Program-made: the position numbers and the translations under genes
Notes under the pieces: model-generated
Database searches by the model: none
Told to the model about the DNA's origin: nothing
Seen by the model: only the letters and a program-made list of their open reading frames with translations
NCBI GenBank assembly: GCA_023101725.1
Contig: JALJCO010003962.1
Coordinates: forward strand, 1,223,001 to 1,287,000
DNA length: 64,000 nucleotides
DNA from: Atherinomorus stipes
Taxonomy: Eukaryota > Chordata > Actinopteri > Atheriniformes > Atherinidae
Direction of reading: 5' to 3'
Shown: piece after piece, positions 1-11,300 of the stretch
Layout of the letters: the number at the start of each line of letters is the position of its first letter
How positions within the stretch are numbered: position 1 is the stretch's first letter

Positions 1-218
1 AATTAATTTGGTCCTAGAGAAGGCACACCTGCACAGGCAAAAGTCAATTAGATACTTCACAGGGGCAGGTAGTGCAAGTATCATTTTAGCAATATGGGGT
101 TTAATTGCTTCTTAGCTGGCAAAGACCATAATGTGTGTTATAGCTCATCACAGCCTTAAAACTAAATTAACAGTGGGTATTTCTATAGGTCAGTTTCCGA
201 AAACATCTAATTTAACCA
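1..218. other. No gene seen; unassigned single-copy-like DNA
   Basis: I see no exon, repeat or RNA gene here. By position it is probably intronic or upstream sequence of the EphA gene whose exons begin at 7028. Confidence 0.4.
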
Positions 219-415
219 GGGCTCTCAAACTGGCTCCAGAAAGGGCCGTGTAGCTGTATGTTTTCATTCCAACCAAGCAGGATCACATCAGACCGCACTC
301 ATTTCATCAAGTGAATCAAGTCATGAAGACTTGATGAGATGAGTGGAGTGTGCTACTGCTTGCTGGGAATGAAAATCTGCAACCACACGGCCCTTTCTGG
401 AACCAGTCCGAGACC
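219..415. mobile_element. Short inverted-repeat element (MITE), about 197 bp
   Basis: The two ends are near-perfect reverse complements over about 50 bases. The left arm starts GGGCTCTCAAACTGG and the right arm ends CCAGTCCGAGACCC; both contain the shared core CCAGAAAGGGCCGTGT or its complement. The spacer is only about 90 bases and has no coding potential. No clear target duplication remains, so the superfamily is unassigned, though the design resembles hAT-type MITEs of fish. Confidence 0.7.
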
Positions 416-1091
416 CATGCATATACTAGCACGACTTCAGTACATGAATAAGTCCTACACCTTGTGCTGAGACCTGGTCTCCGTCTGCTGAGCTGGGGAC
501 TAATAGGCAGAGCAATTAGTAGGTGCATATCCGATTGCTTTGGAGAGCGTGAGCTGCAGCTCATCTTTCAAACTCAGTGTTTGTTTTCTATGCTCTGAAT
601 CATGCCACATCCCAAGGGTGCATTTTCGAAGACTGAGCCATGCACAATGACAAATCACCATTTTTCCTTGTTTGTATGCATAATGGAACTCCAATTATTT
701 AACTCTGATCATATGCAAACCGGAAACTGCTTTTTTCTCCCACCTCTCTCTTTAGTTACTTTCTCTTTCAAGCTCTTCTAAGGAGGGCAGAGAAATGGGA
801 ATATACACTGAATGTGCTGAAGAGACTCCTCTTACATCAGATGTTTGAGGCTTGCTATGAGATGAGGTTCCTTTTCATGATTTTTATAGCACGTCCACTT
901 TTACAGTATGCACCGTAAAAAGTTTTTTCTAAAAACCAGGATGAAAAGAAGGTGGAGGTCCTGCTGTTTAATACTTTAGCAGCAGATGTATTTAAATATG
1001 TTTTAATTTTACTTCGTTGCAATGTTTGCAGAGAGCATAGGGATGCAAACCAGTTTTAGCAGTTTAAAAGAGAGCCTATTACAATATTGAG
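416..1091. other. No gene seen
   Basis: No exon-like or repeat structure was recognised. The short open frames on the minus strand here overlap the MITE and have no recognisable protein similarity. Confidence 0.4.
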
Positions 1092-1146
1092 TTTTCCTCT
1101 TGGAATAAATAAAGTATTTTTCATTTAATTTAATTTCATTTCATTT
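1092..1146 (+). mobile_element. LINE 3' tail (Rex1-like)
   Basis: The sequence CTTGGAATAAATAAAGTA followed by TTTTCATTT-type short repeats matches the 3' end typical of Rex1-like non-LTR retrotransposons in fish. Similar tails occur at 50608-50648 (same strand) and 4229-4545 (opposite strand). Only the terminal tens of bases are present, so this is a severely 5'-truncated copy. Confidence 0.55.
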
Positions 1147-1399
1147 ATAAAATTAAATATCTAAGTATCCAGTCCTTGGATAGGTATCAAAATTTGAAGA
1201 GACAGTGATTTTGAAAAACCTGAATCCCTGATATCAGTCATTGTCGAATACCTTCAAACCCACCATCCTCTAGCTTGGGAGCCAGATGAGTGCACCCCTT
1301 TTTGTGTTTATAGTAATCAGAACTTGAAGTTTTGTTGTTTACAGTGTTAATATCTCTTTATTTTTTCTTGAGTTCTGTTGAAGTTTTTCACATCTGAAA

Positions 1400-2012
1400 C
1401 AGGCCTGGATTTAGACAGCCCCACTAGGAGGTGCAGGTAGCATATAAGGGGGGCAAGGGCGGCGCAGCTGGAAAGTTTTGGGGGTGTCAAATCCCCCAAA
1501 CCCCTAAAATGCATAGAAAACTATACTAACTAACTATGCTATCATCATGTCAGTACATCTATCCATATTTCTGTCTCTGTTTGATCCATTTGATTGGTCT
1601 TATCAGGTTTTATGTTGTTTGCTTTTCCTGACACTAGCCTCTGCATTTACCCGGGCTTGGGACCAGCACAAAAAGGACACTGGCTTGTGTCTGCTGAGGC
1701 TCTCTCTCTCTCTCTCTCTCTCTGTCTATCTATCCATCTATCCATCCATCCTTTTGTTTTTATCTCTATTTCTTTTTTGTGTATTTTTTGTCATTTTTAT
1801 TTCTTTAGTTCTTTACACAGCATGGCTCATATCAGTCATTATAACATCAGTCGCCTGCTTTTCTGTGTTAAAGTCCTAACAAATGCACTCTGACCATTTT
1901 CCTTGAAATAATTTTTCAATTTGGGATTTTTGCATGCCATCATGTTTGGGGGGGCAGTCATGGCATTTAGGGGGGCATTGCCCCTCCTTGCCCATGCCTG
2001 TGTCCGGCCTCG
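1400..2012. mobile_element. Non-autonomous hAT-type element, 613 bp
   Basis: Perfect 8-bp direct repeats ATCTGAAA at 1392-1399 and 2013-2020 flank an element whose ends are imperfect inverted repeats (CAGGCCTGGATTTAGACAG at the left, CTGTGTCCGGCCTCG at the right). An 8-bp duplication is the hallmark of hAT transposition. Subterminal G-rich and C-rich tracts also pair. The interior holds a CT repeat (about 1701-1723) and chance open frames but no transposase. Confidence 0.8.
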
Positions 2013-2108
2013 ATCTGAAAACAAAAATTCTAAGACCCCTTACAAATGGTTCTGCTTAAGAAGTCAGTAGGGGAAAGAAAATGAAGATATATATGTATAC
2101 AGTATACA

Positions 2109-2480
2109 CTATAGTGCCTAAAGTATTCGCTCACCCATCCAAATTATGGGAATCTGGTGTTCCAATCACTTCCATGGCCACAGGTGTATAAACCTCAACC
2201 CGATAGAAAACCTTTGGGATGAATTAGAGGGGAGATTGAGAGCCAGGCCTTCTGGTCCAACATCAGTGTGTGACCTTACAAATGCGCTTCTGGAAGAATG
2301 GTCAAAATTCCCATAAACACACTCCTAAACCTTGTGGATTGCCTTCCCAGAAGAGTTGAAACTGTTCTAGCTGCAAAGGGTTGACCAAACATCATATTGA
2401 ACCCTATGGATTAGGAATGGGGTGTCACTTGAGCTCATGTGAGTCAAGGCAGGTGAGCGAATACCTTTGGCAATGTAGTA
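2109..2480 (+). mobile_element. Tc1/mariner-like element, internally deleted
   Basis: The left end (AAAGTATTCGCTCACC) and right end (GGTGAGCGAATACC) are inverted repeats of one Tc1-like family. The 5' untranslated part ends near 2190 and the sequence jumps directly to the C-terminal transposase region (CTCAACCCGATAGAAAACC, encoding an NPIEN-like motif), so most of the DDE domain is missing. A longer relative of the same family lies at 50649-51692. This is a deletion derivative with no functional transposase. Confidence 0.8.
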
Positions 2481-4228
2481 AACAGTGCAGAACTACAGTA
2501 AGCAGTAAATGCCATTTTTACAGTCTGTACTAACAATGGGGATGCCATGTAGTGGTGAATTATATGTTCAAATAAACTTGTGAAAACTGTACGGAAGATC
2601 TACAGTATTCCTAATTAAGGAGGACCAAGTTCACCAAACATTATTATAAAGCCCAGGCACAATATTTTCAGTAGGCCCAAGTTTTAAATGAAGAGGGAAT
2701 GATTGTGATTGATTAATCATTTAGCCCTGGAGTGTCACATTGAGATCATTTACATAGCTTAATTAATATAAGATTAATTGCTTTTGCACACTCCAGTCAA
2801 GGTTAAAGTGTTATTTCATAATTTATAATTGAGAACACTCTACCACAGTTGTTTCCATTTCCTATATGACTTTAATATCCATGTTTGAATTTCTGAAGTG
2901 TTTGCATGTCACATATAAAACAGGATAGTTATACAATTGTTTCTTATTGAACATCCCATCATGTAGATGTAACAGATTTAGGTACATTATGCCAGCATTG
3001 TAGAGAGAGAAATAAATAACCACTCAGCGAGTGTTTTTTGTGTAGCCACCAATGATTTCTCATGACCACCATTTTTTAGTCTGTGACCTGGAAATGATAG
3101 TGTGGAATCACAGAGGAAGCTTCAGTCCTCAGTTTCTGAAGGAGGTCTGGAGAGAGAAGGTTTTCAGAAGAAGAGTAATTGGCTTGCCCCTCCCCATTCA
3201 GTGAAAATCTGTCCTGTGCAAATTTAGGAGATGGATTCTGGAAAGACAGCATTTCAGACCAAAAACTTTATTATAGGCTGTCATGACTTCTCACATTTGG
3301 AGAGAGCCTTCAAAATAGGTTGAAAGAGAGAAATGGAGTTCTGCAGTTTTCAGTACCTCTGAGAAGTCTTTAGCTCTCATTTATCAAAAAACATAGTTGT
3401 CAAAGTTTATCTTAAAAACTGATTCTGTGATGTGACAAACTTTGGTCAAGGGTCGGTAAGCTTGAGTAGGTTACATTTAGAGAGAGATTTTGGTTGAAAA
3501 TGGGAAAATGTTGAGGAACAATGTTTTGCTGCTGAGTCTTTTTGTTAAGTGTGAGAATTGTCCTTGTCAAATGTAAATGGTAAAAAGTACTGGCAATAAA
3601 CTTTTCGTTTCGAGGAACATATCTGTTAGATGGTATTCTTTATGGTTGAGTTCATGTGATAAACACATCACAAGATGAAGACCACTGTAAAATGTACTGC
3701 TGTAAATTATGTAACACTGGGATACATTATTTGTTCTTCTTTGGACTTTTGAAGTGACAAAATTATTAACTACACTTTGTGAACTCAGTTACAAATTCAA
3801 CAATGGTCTTCTTTTCATTTTCCGAGAAACCCATTTCCAGAAATTAGCAAGAATCCATTGTCTGATATCATTACAAAGCCAACAGTCCAATGTAGCATCC
3901 ACTTTATAAAAACATGAATTTTATAGTTCTGATTGCATCCCTTATTTTACTCTTGCCTCATAATTCTTGATCAACTTGAATTAACATCAGATAAAGACTA
4001 CAAAAAATAGAAAAAATACAGTTGAAATAATTAAAAAAATAATTTGTTTCATCCATCATTTTTCCAGATCTTGTTTTGTTCAGGCTCAATTTGAAGTTGA
4101 TTAATTCTCCTCTTGTTTCCTTTTCCAATAAATATGCCCCATAATTCTGCACAATAATAAAGGAGTATTTAATTTTAGGAGTACTTTATTTGCACTAAAA
4201 AGACTAAAAGAGACAACGACAATGAAAA
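2481..4228. other. No gene seen, 1.7 kb
   Basis: AT-rich sequence without recognisable exons, inverted repeats or RNA genes. Confidence 0.4.
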
Positions 4229-4545
4229 ATGAATGAAAATGAAAAATACTTTATTTATCCCTGAAGGGAAATTCAATATCAGGCTCGTACCCATTTTTTT
4301 TTCTCCTTTGAACAATATAATATATATATGAAATAACAATACAACAATAATAGTCAGTCACTCAGTGTTGTTCTTCAGGGTGATGCTGCTGGTAGGAATG
4401 AATTTCTGTATCTCTCCGTTCTACAGCGAACCTAACGCAGCCTCCCACTGAACACACTCTGTTGATTCTTCACTGTGTTGTGGAGAGGGTGGGAAAAATC
4501 CTCCATCATCTTCATCAGCTTGTGCCGCATTCTTTTCTGAACGAT
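4229..4545 (-). mobile_element. LINE 3' end (Rex1-like), minus strand
   Basis: Read on the minus strand the sequence ends with the characteristic TTCAGGGATAAATAAAGTAT tail followed by TTTTCATTTTCATT-like repeats. The part at 4360-4545 resembles the C-terminal end of a non-LTR reverse transcriptase frame, but it is too short and degraded for an ORF call. It is a 5'-truncated dead copy. Confidence 0.6.
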
Positions 4546-7027
4546 CAGCTCCAGTAGTATCAACCATACAGTATACTGAATTTGCATACCTTTCAAAACC
4601 TTTAGTTGTGAATCTCTAAATAAAGATCATATTAAGTCCTTTATTGGTAATCAAAGAGATGTTTCCCCAACATGTCAGGAATCCACCTGTACCTAACTGA
4701 ATTGACTGGACATTACTAAGAGATCACAAACCAGTTTGTGTGGTCTGACAGTTTATGATGTATGGAGAAAAGGAGTGTGAGATTGTTTGAAAAGTCTGTT
4801 TGACAGATTGGTGTCAGGGTTAAGTTCTCAATGACATATTAGTTTGTTAATACCAACAGATTTGTCAGGCTTTGTGAGTTTCAGCAACCAGGTAGCCAAC
4901 AAACCATTAAAACAGATCCAAAGCTCTTTTGTTGAGATGGGGAGAACCTTATGAAAGTCTATTAGTTCAATACTTCATTATAATAATTTTCATTTCAGCA
5001 CCCTAAAGATAAAAAATAGGATTATTGTGATTATTGTCATGCTCATAGCTTTTTTCCAGAACAGTTTATAGCACTTTATAGCAGCAGTTTTTGACCAGGA
5101 ACAACCAAAAGGCAGTAGCGAAGCCGGAGGGATGGCCAGGATGGCAATGGCACCTCTGAAATCTGAATGGACACCCTCAGGTGCCACCTTGGGTGGTTGA
5201 CAGGTCACTGGTGGAGAATAGAAATGTCTTTCCAGACCTGCACAGATCACCAGTGTTACTGCACCAGTAAATTTAATAAATTTTATAGAAGTTTTCTCAT
5301 TAATCATTCTGTAAAAATATTTAAAAATATTGAAATTTGGCTGCATACAGTAGCAATGCATATGGTTGCTCTAGATCTGTTTTAAGCTAATGTGGGGAAA
5401 CTATCATATTTACGTTTCAGTGACGGGACTACAGGTCAGTGGCATAGAAGCGTGATCAGGGTGCACTACACTCAGCTAAACTGGAAACTTGAAGTCCAGA
5501 GCCCATATTTATCAAGTGTCTTAGAGTGCCATTTTAGTCCTAAGTGTGGGGAATTGTGGAATTTACTCCTCTTAAACTTAAGAATAAAAGCTATGTATCA
5601 TCTTTCTTAAAGAATCACTCCTACAGTACTCCAAATATTTAAGAAAACTCCAGAGATATCTTACAGTAAGTGGATAGGAGTTGCCACTAGAGGATGTCAT
5701 TGAGGCCAGAGAGACGTGCGTGGACGTTCCGGAAGCTGAAGGACGTTTTGGCTGTGATGACACACAGCTGATCAAACGGTAATGTCGAACAGAGCGGCTA
5801 TGATTTATGTCATGGATTTAATAAGGGACGTAATCTCACTTTATTGTGAACTGAGATTGGTTTCAATCGAGAATTAAAACTAGGTACAATAGCTACTGTA
5901 GGTAACACATACTCTATTCATTATTTATCCCCATGTGACAATGAATGATCATATTATCTCCCCCTAAAATAGGCTTAAAGACAACATGGTCATGGAACAT
6001 AGTGATGGCACTGTCCTCTGGGCAGATATTTTTCTGCAACAGAAGTTTGTCCGTTAGCGTTAACATCCTAGGAAATACGGAAAGGAGAAATCCTGAGTGG
6101 AAACCAGACTCCTGACCTAAACCCGGCTGAGCATCTCTGAATACACCAGAGAAGCGATGCACACTAATGCAATTCATCCAGCATAGATTTTTAGCTTTAC
6201 ATATGCAAAATAGTTGAGGCCACCATACCAAGGCTCTATTAAAGAGACTGAAAACTTACTGGCTATATGTGTTTATTATTTTTCATTAATAAAATGGCCA
6301 CACTCTTGCTTCATAAAAGGTTATCTCCATGTACCACATAATCTGAAATACAGTTGGAAAAAAGTCTAAAAATACACAAATTAAGCAATACTTGAAAGAG
6401 TCTAAAAATCTTCAGCAAACACTGATAATGCTGTAAATCTCTACCATTATCTTAAAAAAAAAAAGGAGCAAGTCAAAAACAGACACATGCCCTCTATGTA
6501 TCTTAAACTCCTGAGCTAAAATCACATGTCCAGCTGTGTAACTGTCACAGTCTCAGCTGCCCATGTAATGCCACAGGAGAAGTTCTGTCAATAAATGTTA
6601 GGGCTTTTGAAGCTCTGATCATCACACCGTTAAAGTGGAGCAGACAAATGAGAGAGTCTGGCTGATGCAACAGCTTGAAAACATTGGTGAAACTGACTTG
6701 GTGTCTCTCAAATGTCATGTTTCTATAGAAATTAAATTTCACTGCAAGCAAAAGAGGGTGCATAGGTTGGATTTCTTTAACAGCGCTGAAACTAGATTGC
6801 ACATATGTGTTTCCCTATATGTGCTGTGTGCAGGCTAGTATATATTGTATGTTCATATCTTAATGTGTGTAAACATTGGTCAATTCCTGCCATTCATGCT
6901 AGTTGTCTCAAAGGGTAAAATACCTGGTGAATGACCTTTATTTGCAATTTGAAGCAGAAACCTGACTGAGTATCTTGCATGGCCATAGATGTAAATCAAC
7001 TAACATGTGCTTTCTGTATTCTTACAG
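4546..7027. other. No gene; a possible Tc1 remnant at about 6107-6180
   Basis: This precedes the first EphA exon and is presumed intron. The bases ACTCCTGACCTAAACCCGG at about 6110 resemble the conserved DLNP segment of a Tc1 transposase, followed by an EHL-like codon run, but the surrounding sequence is too decayed to place in a family. I looked here for the small 65-bp EphA exon that should precede 7028 and did not find it. Confidence 0.35.
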
Positions 7028-7156
7028 TGGGATGCCATCACGGAGATGGATGAGCAGAACAGACCTATTCACACCTTCCAGGTTTGCCATGTAATGGAGC
7101 CAAACCAGAACAACTGGCTGCGGTCTGGATGGATTCAGCGACAAGCTGCACAGCGG
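7028..7156 (+). CDS. epha6: EphA receptor (epha6-like) exon: ephrin-binding domain, part 1
   Basis: The exon encodes 43 residues beginning WDAITEMDEQNRPIHTFQVC and containing VMEPNQNNWLRSGW, the start of the Eph ligand-binding domain. The acceptor is TTCTTACAG; the exon opens in phase 0 and closes in phase 0 after the CGG (Arg) codon at 7154-7156, before a weak donor GTCTGG. Eph receptors are membrane tyrosine kinases that bind GPI-anchored ephrin-A ligands on neighbouring cells and guide axons and cell sorting. Among paralogues I judge epha6 most likely from the full exon set, especially the segment at 8318-8546; EphA3, EphA5 and EphA8 fit less well. The preceding exons are outside the window or unrecognised. 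Paralogue choice is from memory of the family. Confidence 0.8.
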
Positions 7157-7335
7157 GTCTGGACTTCATCACAACTCTTCCTCAGATGTGTTTTTGTTCA
7201 AAAAACTTTTTAAAAAACCTGCATAATATAAAGGAGTCTTGATGTATGGGTTTGTGGTTGGGACATTGTCTCAGTTGATAAGAGTGGATGAACTCCCTGG
7301 GATGTCAGTCTACCTCACAACCAATCATGAGAGAG

Positions 7336-7412
<77 letters not shown>

Positions 7413-7792
7413 ACACACATATATACACACATATTAAAGGGAACTTCAACTTTTGTGGTTCCATCTCATATTACGCCACTACTAGAAATTATGAATGAAT
7501 GGTTTATTTCCGTTACACTGTACTGTACACGAACAATTTAGGTTTTTGTGCATTTAACAAACAAAACCATTTTTCCATACATCCACAATACATTTTCTTT
7601 TTAACCAAGCTCTGAAACTGAAAAAGGAATAGGCTGAAGTCAAGGCTTATTTTTGCCCCTCCTGTATAAATGTGAAATGATCTAAATACTGCAGCTAGGT
7701 CAGTTTTGAAAAATGTTTCAAGACAGAATTGATATTCAAAACCCCCCAAAGAGGCTGTGATAGTGTATTTATTCATCAATATTTTGACTCAG
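7157..7792 (+). other. 636-bp phase-0 intron inside the canonical EphA exon 3
   Basis: The intron separates Arg (CGG) from Val (GTA) in the conserved stretch AQR|VYVEL. It starts GTCTGG, a poor donor, and ends TTTTGACTCAG. It contains a TA/GT microsatellite at 7338-7431. Mammalian EPH genes have no intron at this point. Confidence 0.75.
7338..7431. repeat. (TA)n(GT)n compound microsatellite
   Basis: About 30 TA units (7338-7399) are followed by GT units and mixed TACA/CACA repeats. It lies in the first extra intron of the EphA gene and is expected to be length-polymorphic. Confidence 0.9.
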
Positions 7793-7942
7793 GTATATGT
7801 AGAGCTGCGTTTCACCCTGAGAGACTGCAACTCCATTCCTTGGGTGTCTGGCACCTGTAAGGAAACCTTCAACCTCTTTTACCTGCAGACAGCTGAACCA
7901 CTTCCTGCAGGGACGCGGTTTCGACCCACTGACTACGCCAAG
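7793..7942 (+). CDS. epha6: EphA receptor (epha6-like) exon: ephrin-binding domain, part 2
   Basis: Fifty codons, phase 0 at both ends, encode [20 protein letters not shown], then [11 protein letters not shown] and a variable loop ending RPTDYAK. CNSIP and GTCKETFNL are invariant Eph ligand-binding-domain motifs, and their cysteines form a structural disulphide. The acceptor is TTTTGACTCAG and the donor AAG|GTTAGT. The next 96 bases are an intron that carries an in-frame stop. Confidence 0.9.
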
Positions 7943-8038
7943 GTTAGTTATTGGATTTTGTGAAAAAGACTTCTCAGTTGTACTGTTGTTATCCTTTAAT
8001 AGAAGTGAACAAAGTCTTTGTTTGATTTTTGTTTTAAG

Positions 8039-8200
8039 GTGGACACCATAGCAGCAGATGAAAGCTTCACACAGACAGATCTTGGCGATCGTGTTCTTCG
8101 CCTCAATACTGAGGTCAGGGAGGTGGGACCAGTGACACAGAAGGGCTTCTACTTGGCCTTTCAAGATGTGGGAGCTTGTATTGCCCTAGTCTCTGTAAAG
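8039..8200 (+). CDS. epha6: EphA receptor (epha6-like) exon: ephrin-binding domain, part 3
   Basis: Fifty-four codons, phase 0 at both ends, encode [18 protein letters not shown] and then a segment ending [19 protein letters not shown]. The IAADESFTQ and [12 protein letters not shown] motifs are diagnostic of Eph receptors. The acceptor is GTTTTAAG; the donor AAG|GTCTGT is weak. This piece completes the core of the ligand-binding jelly-roll. Confidence 0.9.
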
Positions 8201-8317
8201 GTCTGTCAACAGGATGGTTCAACTTATGTTTGCTTAAAAGACAGGCATGAAATTGCCAATTTCATGTCCTCAAAAGACCAGCCATACTTCAACCCGTGTT
8301 TTTCTCTTTCATGTCAG
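8201..8317 (+). other. 117-bp intron with an open frame (possible retained intron)
   Basis: The 117-bp segment from GTCTGT to ATGTCAG is a multiple of three and has no stop codon in the EphA frame, so retention would add 39 residues between the ligand-binding domain and the cysteine-rich region without a frameshift. It contains an inverted repeat with 9-base arms, CATGAAATT and AATTTCATG, separated by GCC (8246-8266). Splicing is inferred because no known Eph receptor has residues here and a good polypyrimidine-AG acceptor precedes VFYKRC. Confidence 0.7.
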
Positions 8318-8546
8318 GTATTCTACAAGCGATGCCCGTCGACTCTAAGGAATCTGGCAGCATTTCCCGACACAGTACCACACATGGACTCGTCGTCTCT
8401 GGTGGAAGTGAGGGGTGCGTGTGTGGAAAATGCTGAAGAGAGGGACACACCGAAGTTGTACTGTGGTGCTGATGGAGACTGGCTGGTACCACTGGGCCGC
8501 TGCGTCTGTAGTATCGGCCACGAGGAGATGGATGGCCACTGCCGAG
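8318..8546 (+). CDS. epha6: EphA receptor (epha6-like) exon: end of ligand-binding domain and start of Cys-rich region
   Basis: The exon encodes VFYKRCP, then [39 protein letters not shown] and a cysteine-rich tail ending GHCR. It closes in phase 1 (CGA G|CC) before a good donor GTAAGA. The segment with [20 protein letters not shown] is what I recall of EPHA6 rather than EPHA3, EPHA5 or EPHA8, and it is the main reason for the paralogue call. The downstream intron runs about 50.3 kb to 58889 and contains all the fibrinogen-domain genes and most of the transposons of the window. Confidence 0.88.
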
Positions 8547-8665
8547 GTAAGAAGTTGCATTAGACATTTTTGTTTTTGGGAGTTTTTGGGTTTGGGCTAA
8601 TTTTAGAGCAGCACATTTCACAAACAGTTTAGAAAACTGCAGATTCAGAGAAAGAAACATAAACA

Positions 8666-8764
8666 GAGAAGAGAAGAGAAGAGAAGAGAAGAGAAGAGAA
8701 GAGAAGAGAAGAGAAGAGAAGAGAAGAGAAGAGAAGAGAAGAGAAGAGAAGAGAAGAGAAGAGA
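8666..8764. repeat. (GAGAA)n microsatellite, about 20 units
   Basis: A nearly pure pentanucleotide array starts 120 bases after the EphA donor at 8547. It is purine-only on the + strand, so it could form triplex DNA or pause polymerase; that is inference. Confidence 0.95.
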
Positions 8765-10975
8765 TTGCATCACGCTAACAGATCTCTAGGGCTTCCCCTG
8801 TGATCTGCAAGAGTTTGAGTTTACTGAACTGATATTCCCTCCCCCCATTCTAAGATCCTCCATCCTTGTCTGATCCTTTCCATCCACATTTCTATCCATC
8901 CCTTTTCAGCTCCACCTCCCCTCATCATTCTCTCTCTTGTCCACTTTGTTTACTCTTCACTTACTCCCCTCTAATTCTTATCCTCTCAATTCTTCCTTTT
9001 AAATCACACTCTCGATATCTCTCTTTGCATCCTTTTTTGCCCAGAGATGATACAAAATGCAAATGGGAAGCCATTGTGTGTCTCTCAAAGTTTTCTGACA
9101 TTTCCGAATCATTATTTTAGCTCTCAGGGTGACCTCTTCTGAATCTGTTAGGTTCAAAAGGCAAAATCATTTATTGTACTGTGAAGCTGTTTTGGGATTT
9201 GTGTTGTATGTCTGACCTTTGATAAATATTCAGTGTGGAAAAGTGCAAACATGCAGCCACTTAACATTTACAGTACGTGCAAACATTAAAATCTAAAAAT
9301 GTTGAGAAATACCACAATGCTGCTGTGCATGGCTTTTTGAGGCACCTCTTCTCTAATTAGTCCTATCAGCATTACCTAAATGTAGCACATTGGGAGCTAA
9401 GCAGATTAAGAAAAACTTAAAGAAACTGTTGACTTGTTCCAGATAGTCTTTGGCCTGGTTTCCAGCTCGCTGGCTAATTGCTTTCATTTGTTAGTTTCAC
9501 AGATAATTTAACTTGCACCTAGTCTTTTCTAAAACTCCCCCAACCCCACTCCTTCATTCCGGCCTAACTCTAGTAATTAAGGCAGGAGCCAAATTGAGCC
9601 ACACTGCATGATTGCAATTGAAGTGCCCTCCTTGTTACTTACCACATTTTACAGACTTACAGCTGTCTCAGCTGGCTGGGGTGAAATTTATGTAGTACCC
9701 CTGTGGAGATGTGGTTGCTCAGGGTATTACAGAGACGGCTCCACCATTCATTAGTAGCTGATATGTAGGACAGTCTGTAATATCTTCTTTATTTGCTCCT
9801 TGGGTGTAATTTTTCTTCTTATCTTCTTCTCTTTTATCTGCCTTTTATTTATCTTTTCACTCTCACTCACCCTCAATCATCTCAAGTTAAACAACGCAGC
9901 CTGTCAGGGGAGATTACCGATGAAGCGGCAGCTTAGGAGCAGCACATTCACGGTCCCCCTCGTATATGTCCTACATCTATACTCTCCCTGTTCACCCCCT
10001 TTGGCTGACAATAGTGGCTTCTCTTGATGGTGCTGTAGTTGCAGCAGCATCAGCTAGATCTTGGCAGCCGCTACAGTGAATAGGTCACTAAATTTTGTAG
10101 TGCCATGTGACCCACTTGGCACAAAAAAAAAGTGTGCATGTGAATTCCTTCAGCAATGCATTGCTTTTATTCCCCAAATTTACAAATCTCACACCTTGTA
10201 GCAACAGATAATTTAATAACACAATATCTGCCAATAACGTAATAATTTTGGCAGGTTTTAAATGTAATAAAGCTAATAAAATAATAACTTTCCATTAATT
10301 GGTTATTATTGGTTACAGTTAAATTTAAGGGTTCAATCATCAATAAATTGTGGCATTCTAACTTTATATATTTTTACACAGTTTGCCAGTCTTTTTGGAT
10401 GCAATGTTGTGGATCCCAGTTTTCTGGAACTAAAATTATGTCTGTCATAGACAATACATTGTATTCCAAATCATGTAGGATTTTAGTTAAATAAACATTT
10501 GTGTTTTAGTTTTTCTGTGGAAGATTTTGCCTGTTCTTTCAGATAACTGTTAAAAATTAAAAGCAAACAGCTGAAAAGTGTGCAATGCCTTGCAAAAGGG
10601 ATGAAAACATTGGACAATTTACAAAAACTTAAGGGAGATTGTTGCACTGTTAAAGTGTGTGAGAACAAACAGGTTTGTTCATATACAGGCACATCAAGGA
10701 AAGAAAACTGCATCAAATTTAGAGAGCAGCTGTTAAAAAGCCGTTGATGAACAGTAATTAGGTAATTGGTGCTTATGGAATCCCAAGCCTTTCAATGCAG
10801 GCTACTCCAGATATATGCATGAAGCTATTTTGGTCACTCCTTAACTACTGCTCATGAAGAGGAATGGGCTCATAATTACACAAAGACTAATAGTGTATAC
10901 TGTGCTACACTAGATGGTCCAGAAGGATAGTTGATGGATAGTTGGTGGAAGGCTGCCGTGTCCCAACAAGGCTGT
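8765..10975. other. Intron sequence, no gene seen
   Basis: A pyrimidine-rich stretch lies at about 8830-9050. No exon, promoter or transposon with readable ends was recognised in these 2.2 kb. The piece at 10,900-10,975 may be the edge of an old repeat. Confidence 0.4.
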
Positions 10976-11300
10976 GAGTAATGATAATAATAATAATAAA
11001 TTTTATGTATAACGCACTTTTCGTTTTAAGTAAAATCTCAAAGTGCTACAGGTTAAGATCAGAGAGAAAGTAATTTTAAAAATCAAGAACATTTACAACA
11101 TTAAGACATTAAAAACTTAAAAATCAAAACAGAGAACAAAAACAAAATCAAAATTATGCAACAGATAAAAAAAATGATGTAAAGGCTCTTAAGCAGTTTT
11201 TTTTAGATGCCTTTTAAAAGACTCCACAGTCTGTGCCATTCTCAGAGGCTCAGGCAGGACATTCCACAGCCGTGGAGCAGCAGCCTGAAATGATCTGTCC
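10976..11300 (-). mobile_element. LINE-type 3' end, antisense (class uncertain)
   Basis: The segment begins with (TAA)n and then a stretch resembling the antisense 3' untranslated end of a fish LINE (ATTTTATGTATAACGCACTT and later AAAGTGCTACAGG). No coding sequence remains. The class, L2-like or other, cannot be decided by eye. Confidence 0.4.

Noticed and set aside
1547..1893. Two overlapping 99-110-residue frames rich in Leu, Ser and Ile
   Set aside because: They arise from a CT repeat inside the hAT-type element 1400-2012 and have no protein similarity.
1..7027. Search for the small EphA exon preceding 7028
   Set aside because: No segment with the expected GW-containing codons and flanking splice sites could be identified; it is probably upstream of the window.
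7239..7541. Open frame with a long Tyr-Ile repeat
   Set aside because: It is translation of the (TA)n microsatellite in the first extra EphA intron.
8666..8764. Regular repeats considered as a CRISPR-like array
   Set aside because: It is a pure 5-bp microsatellite without spacers, in a vertebrate genome.
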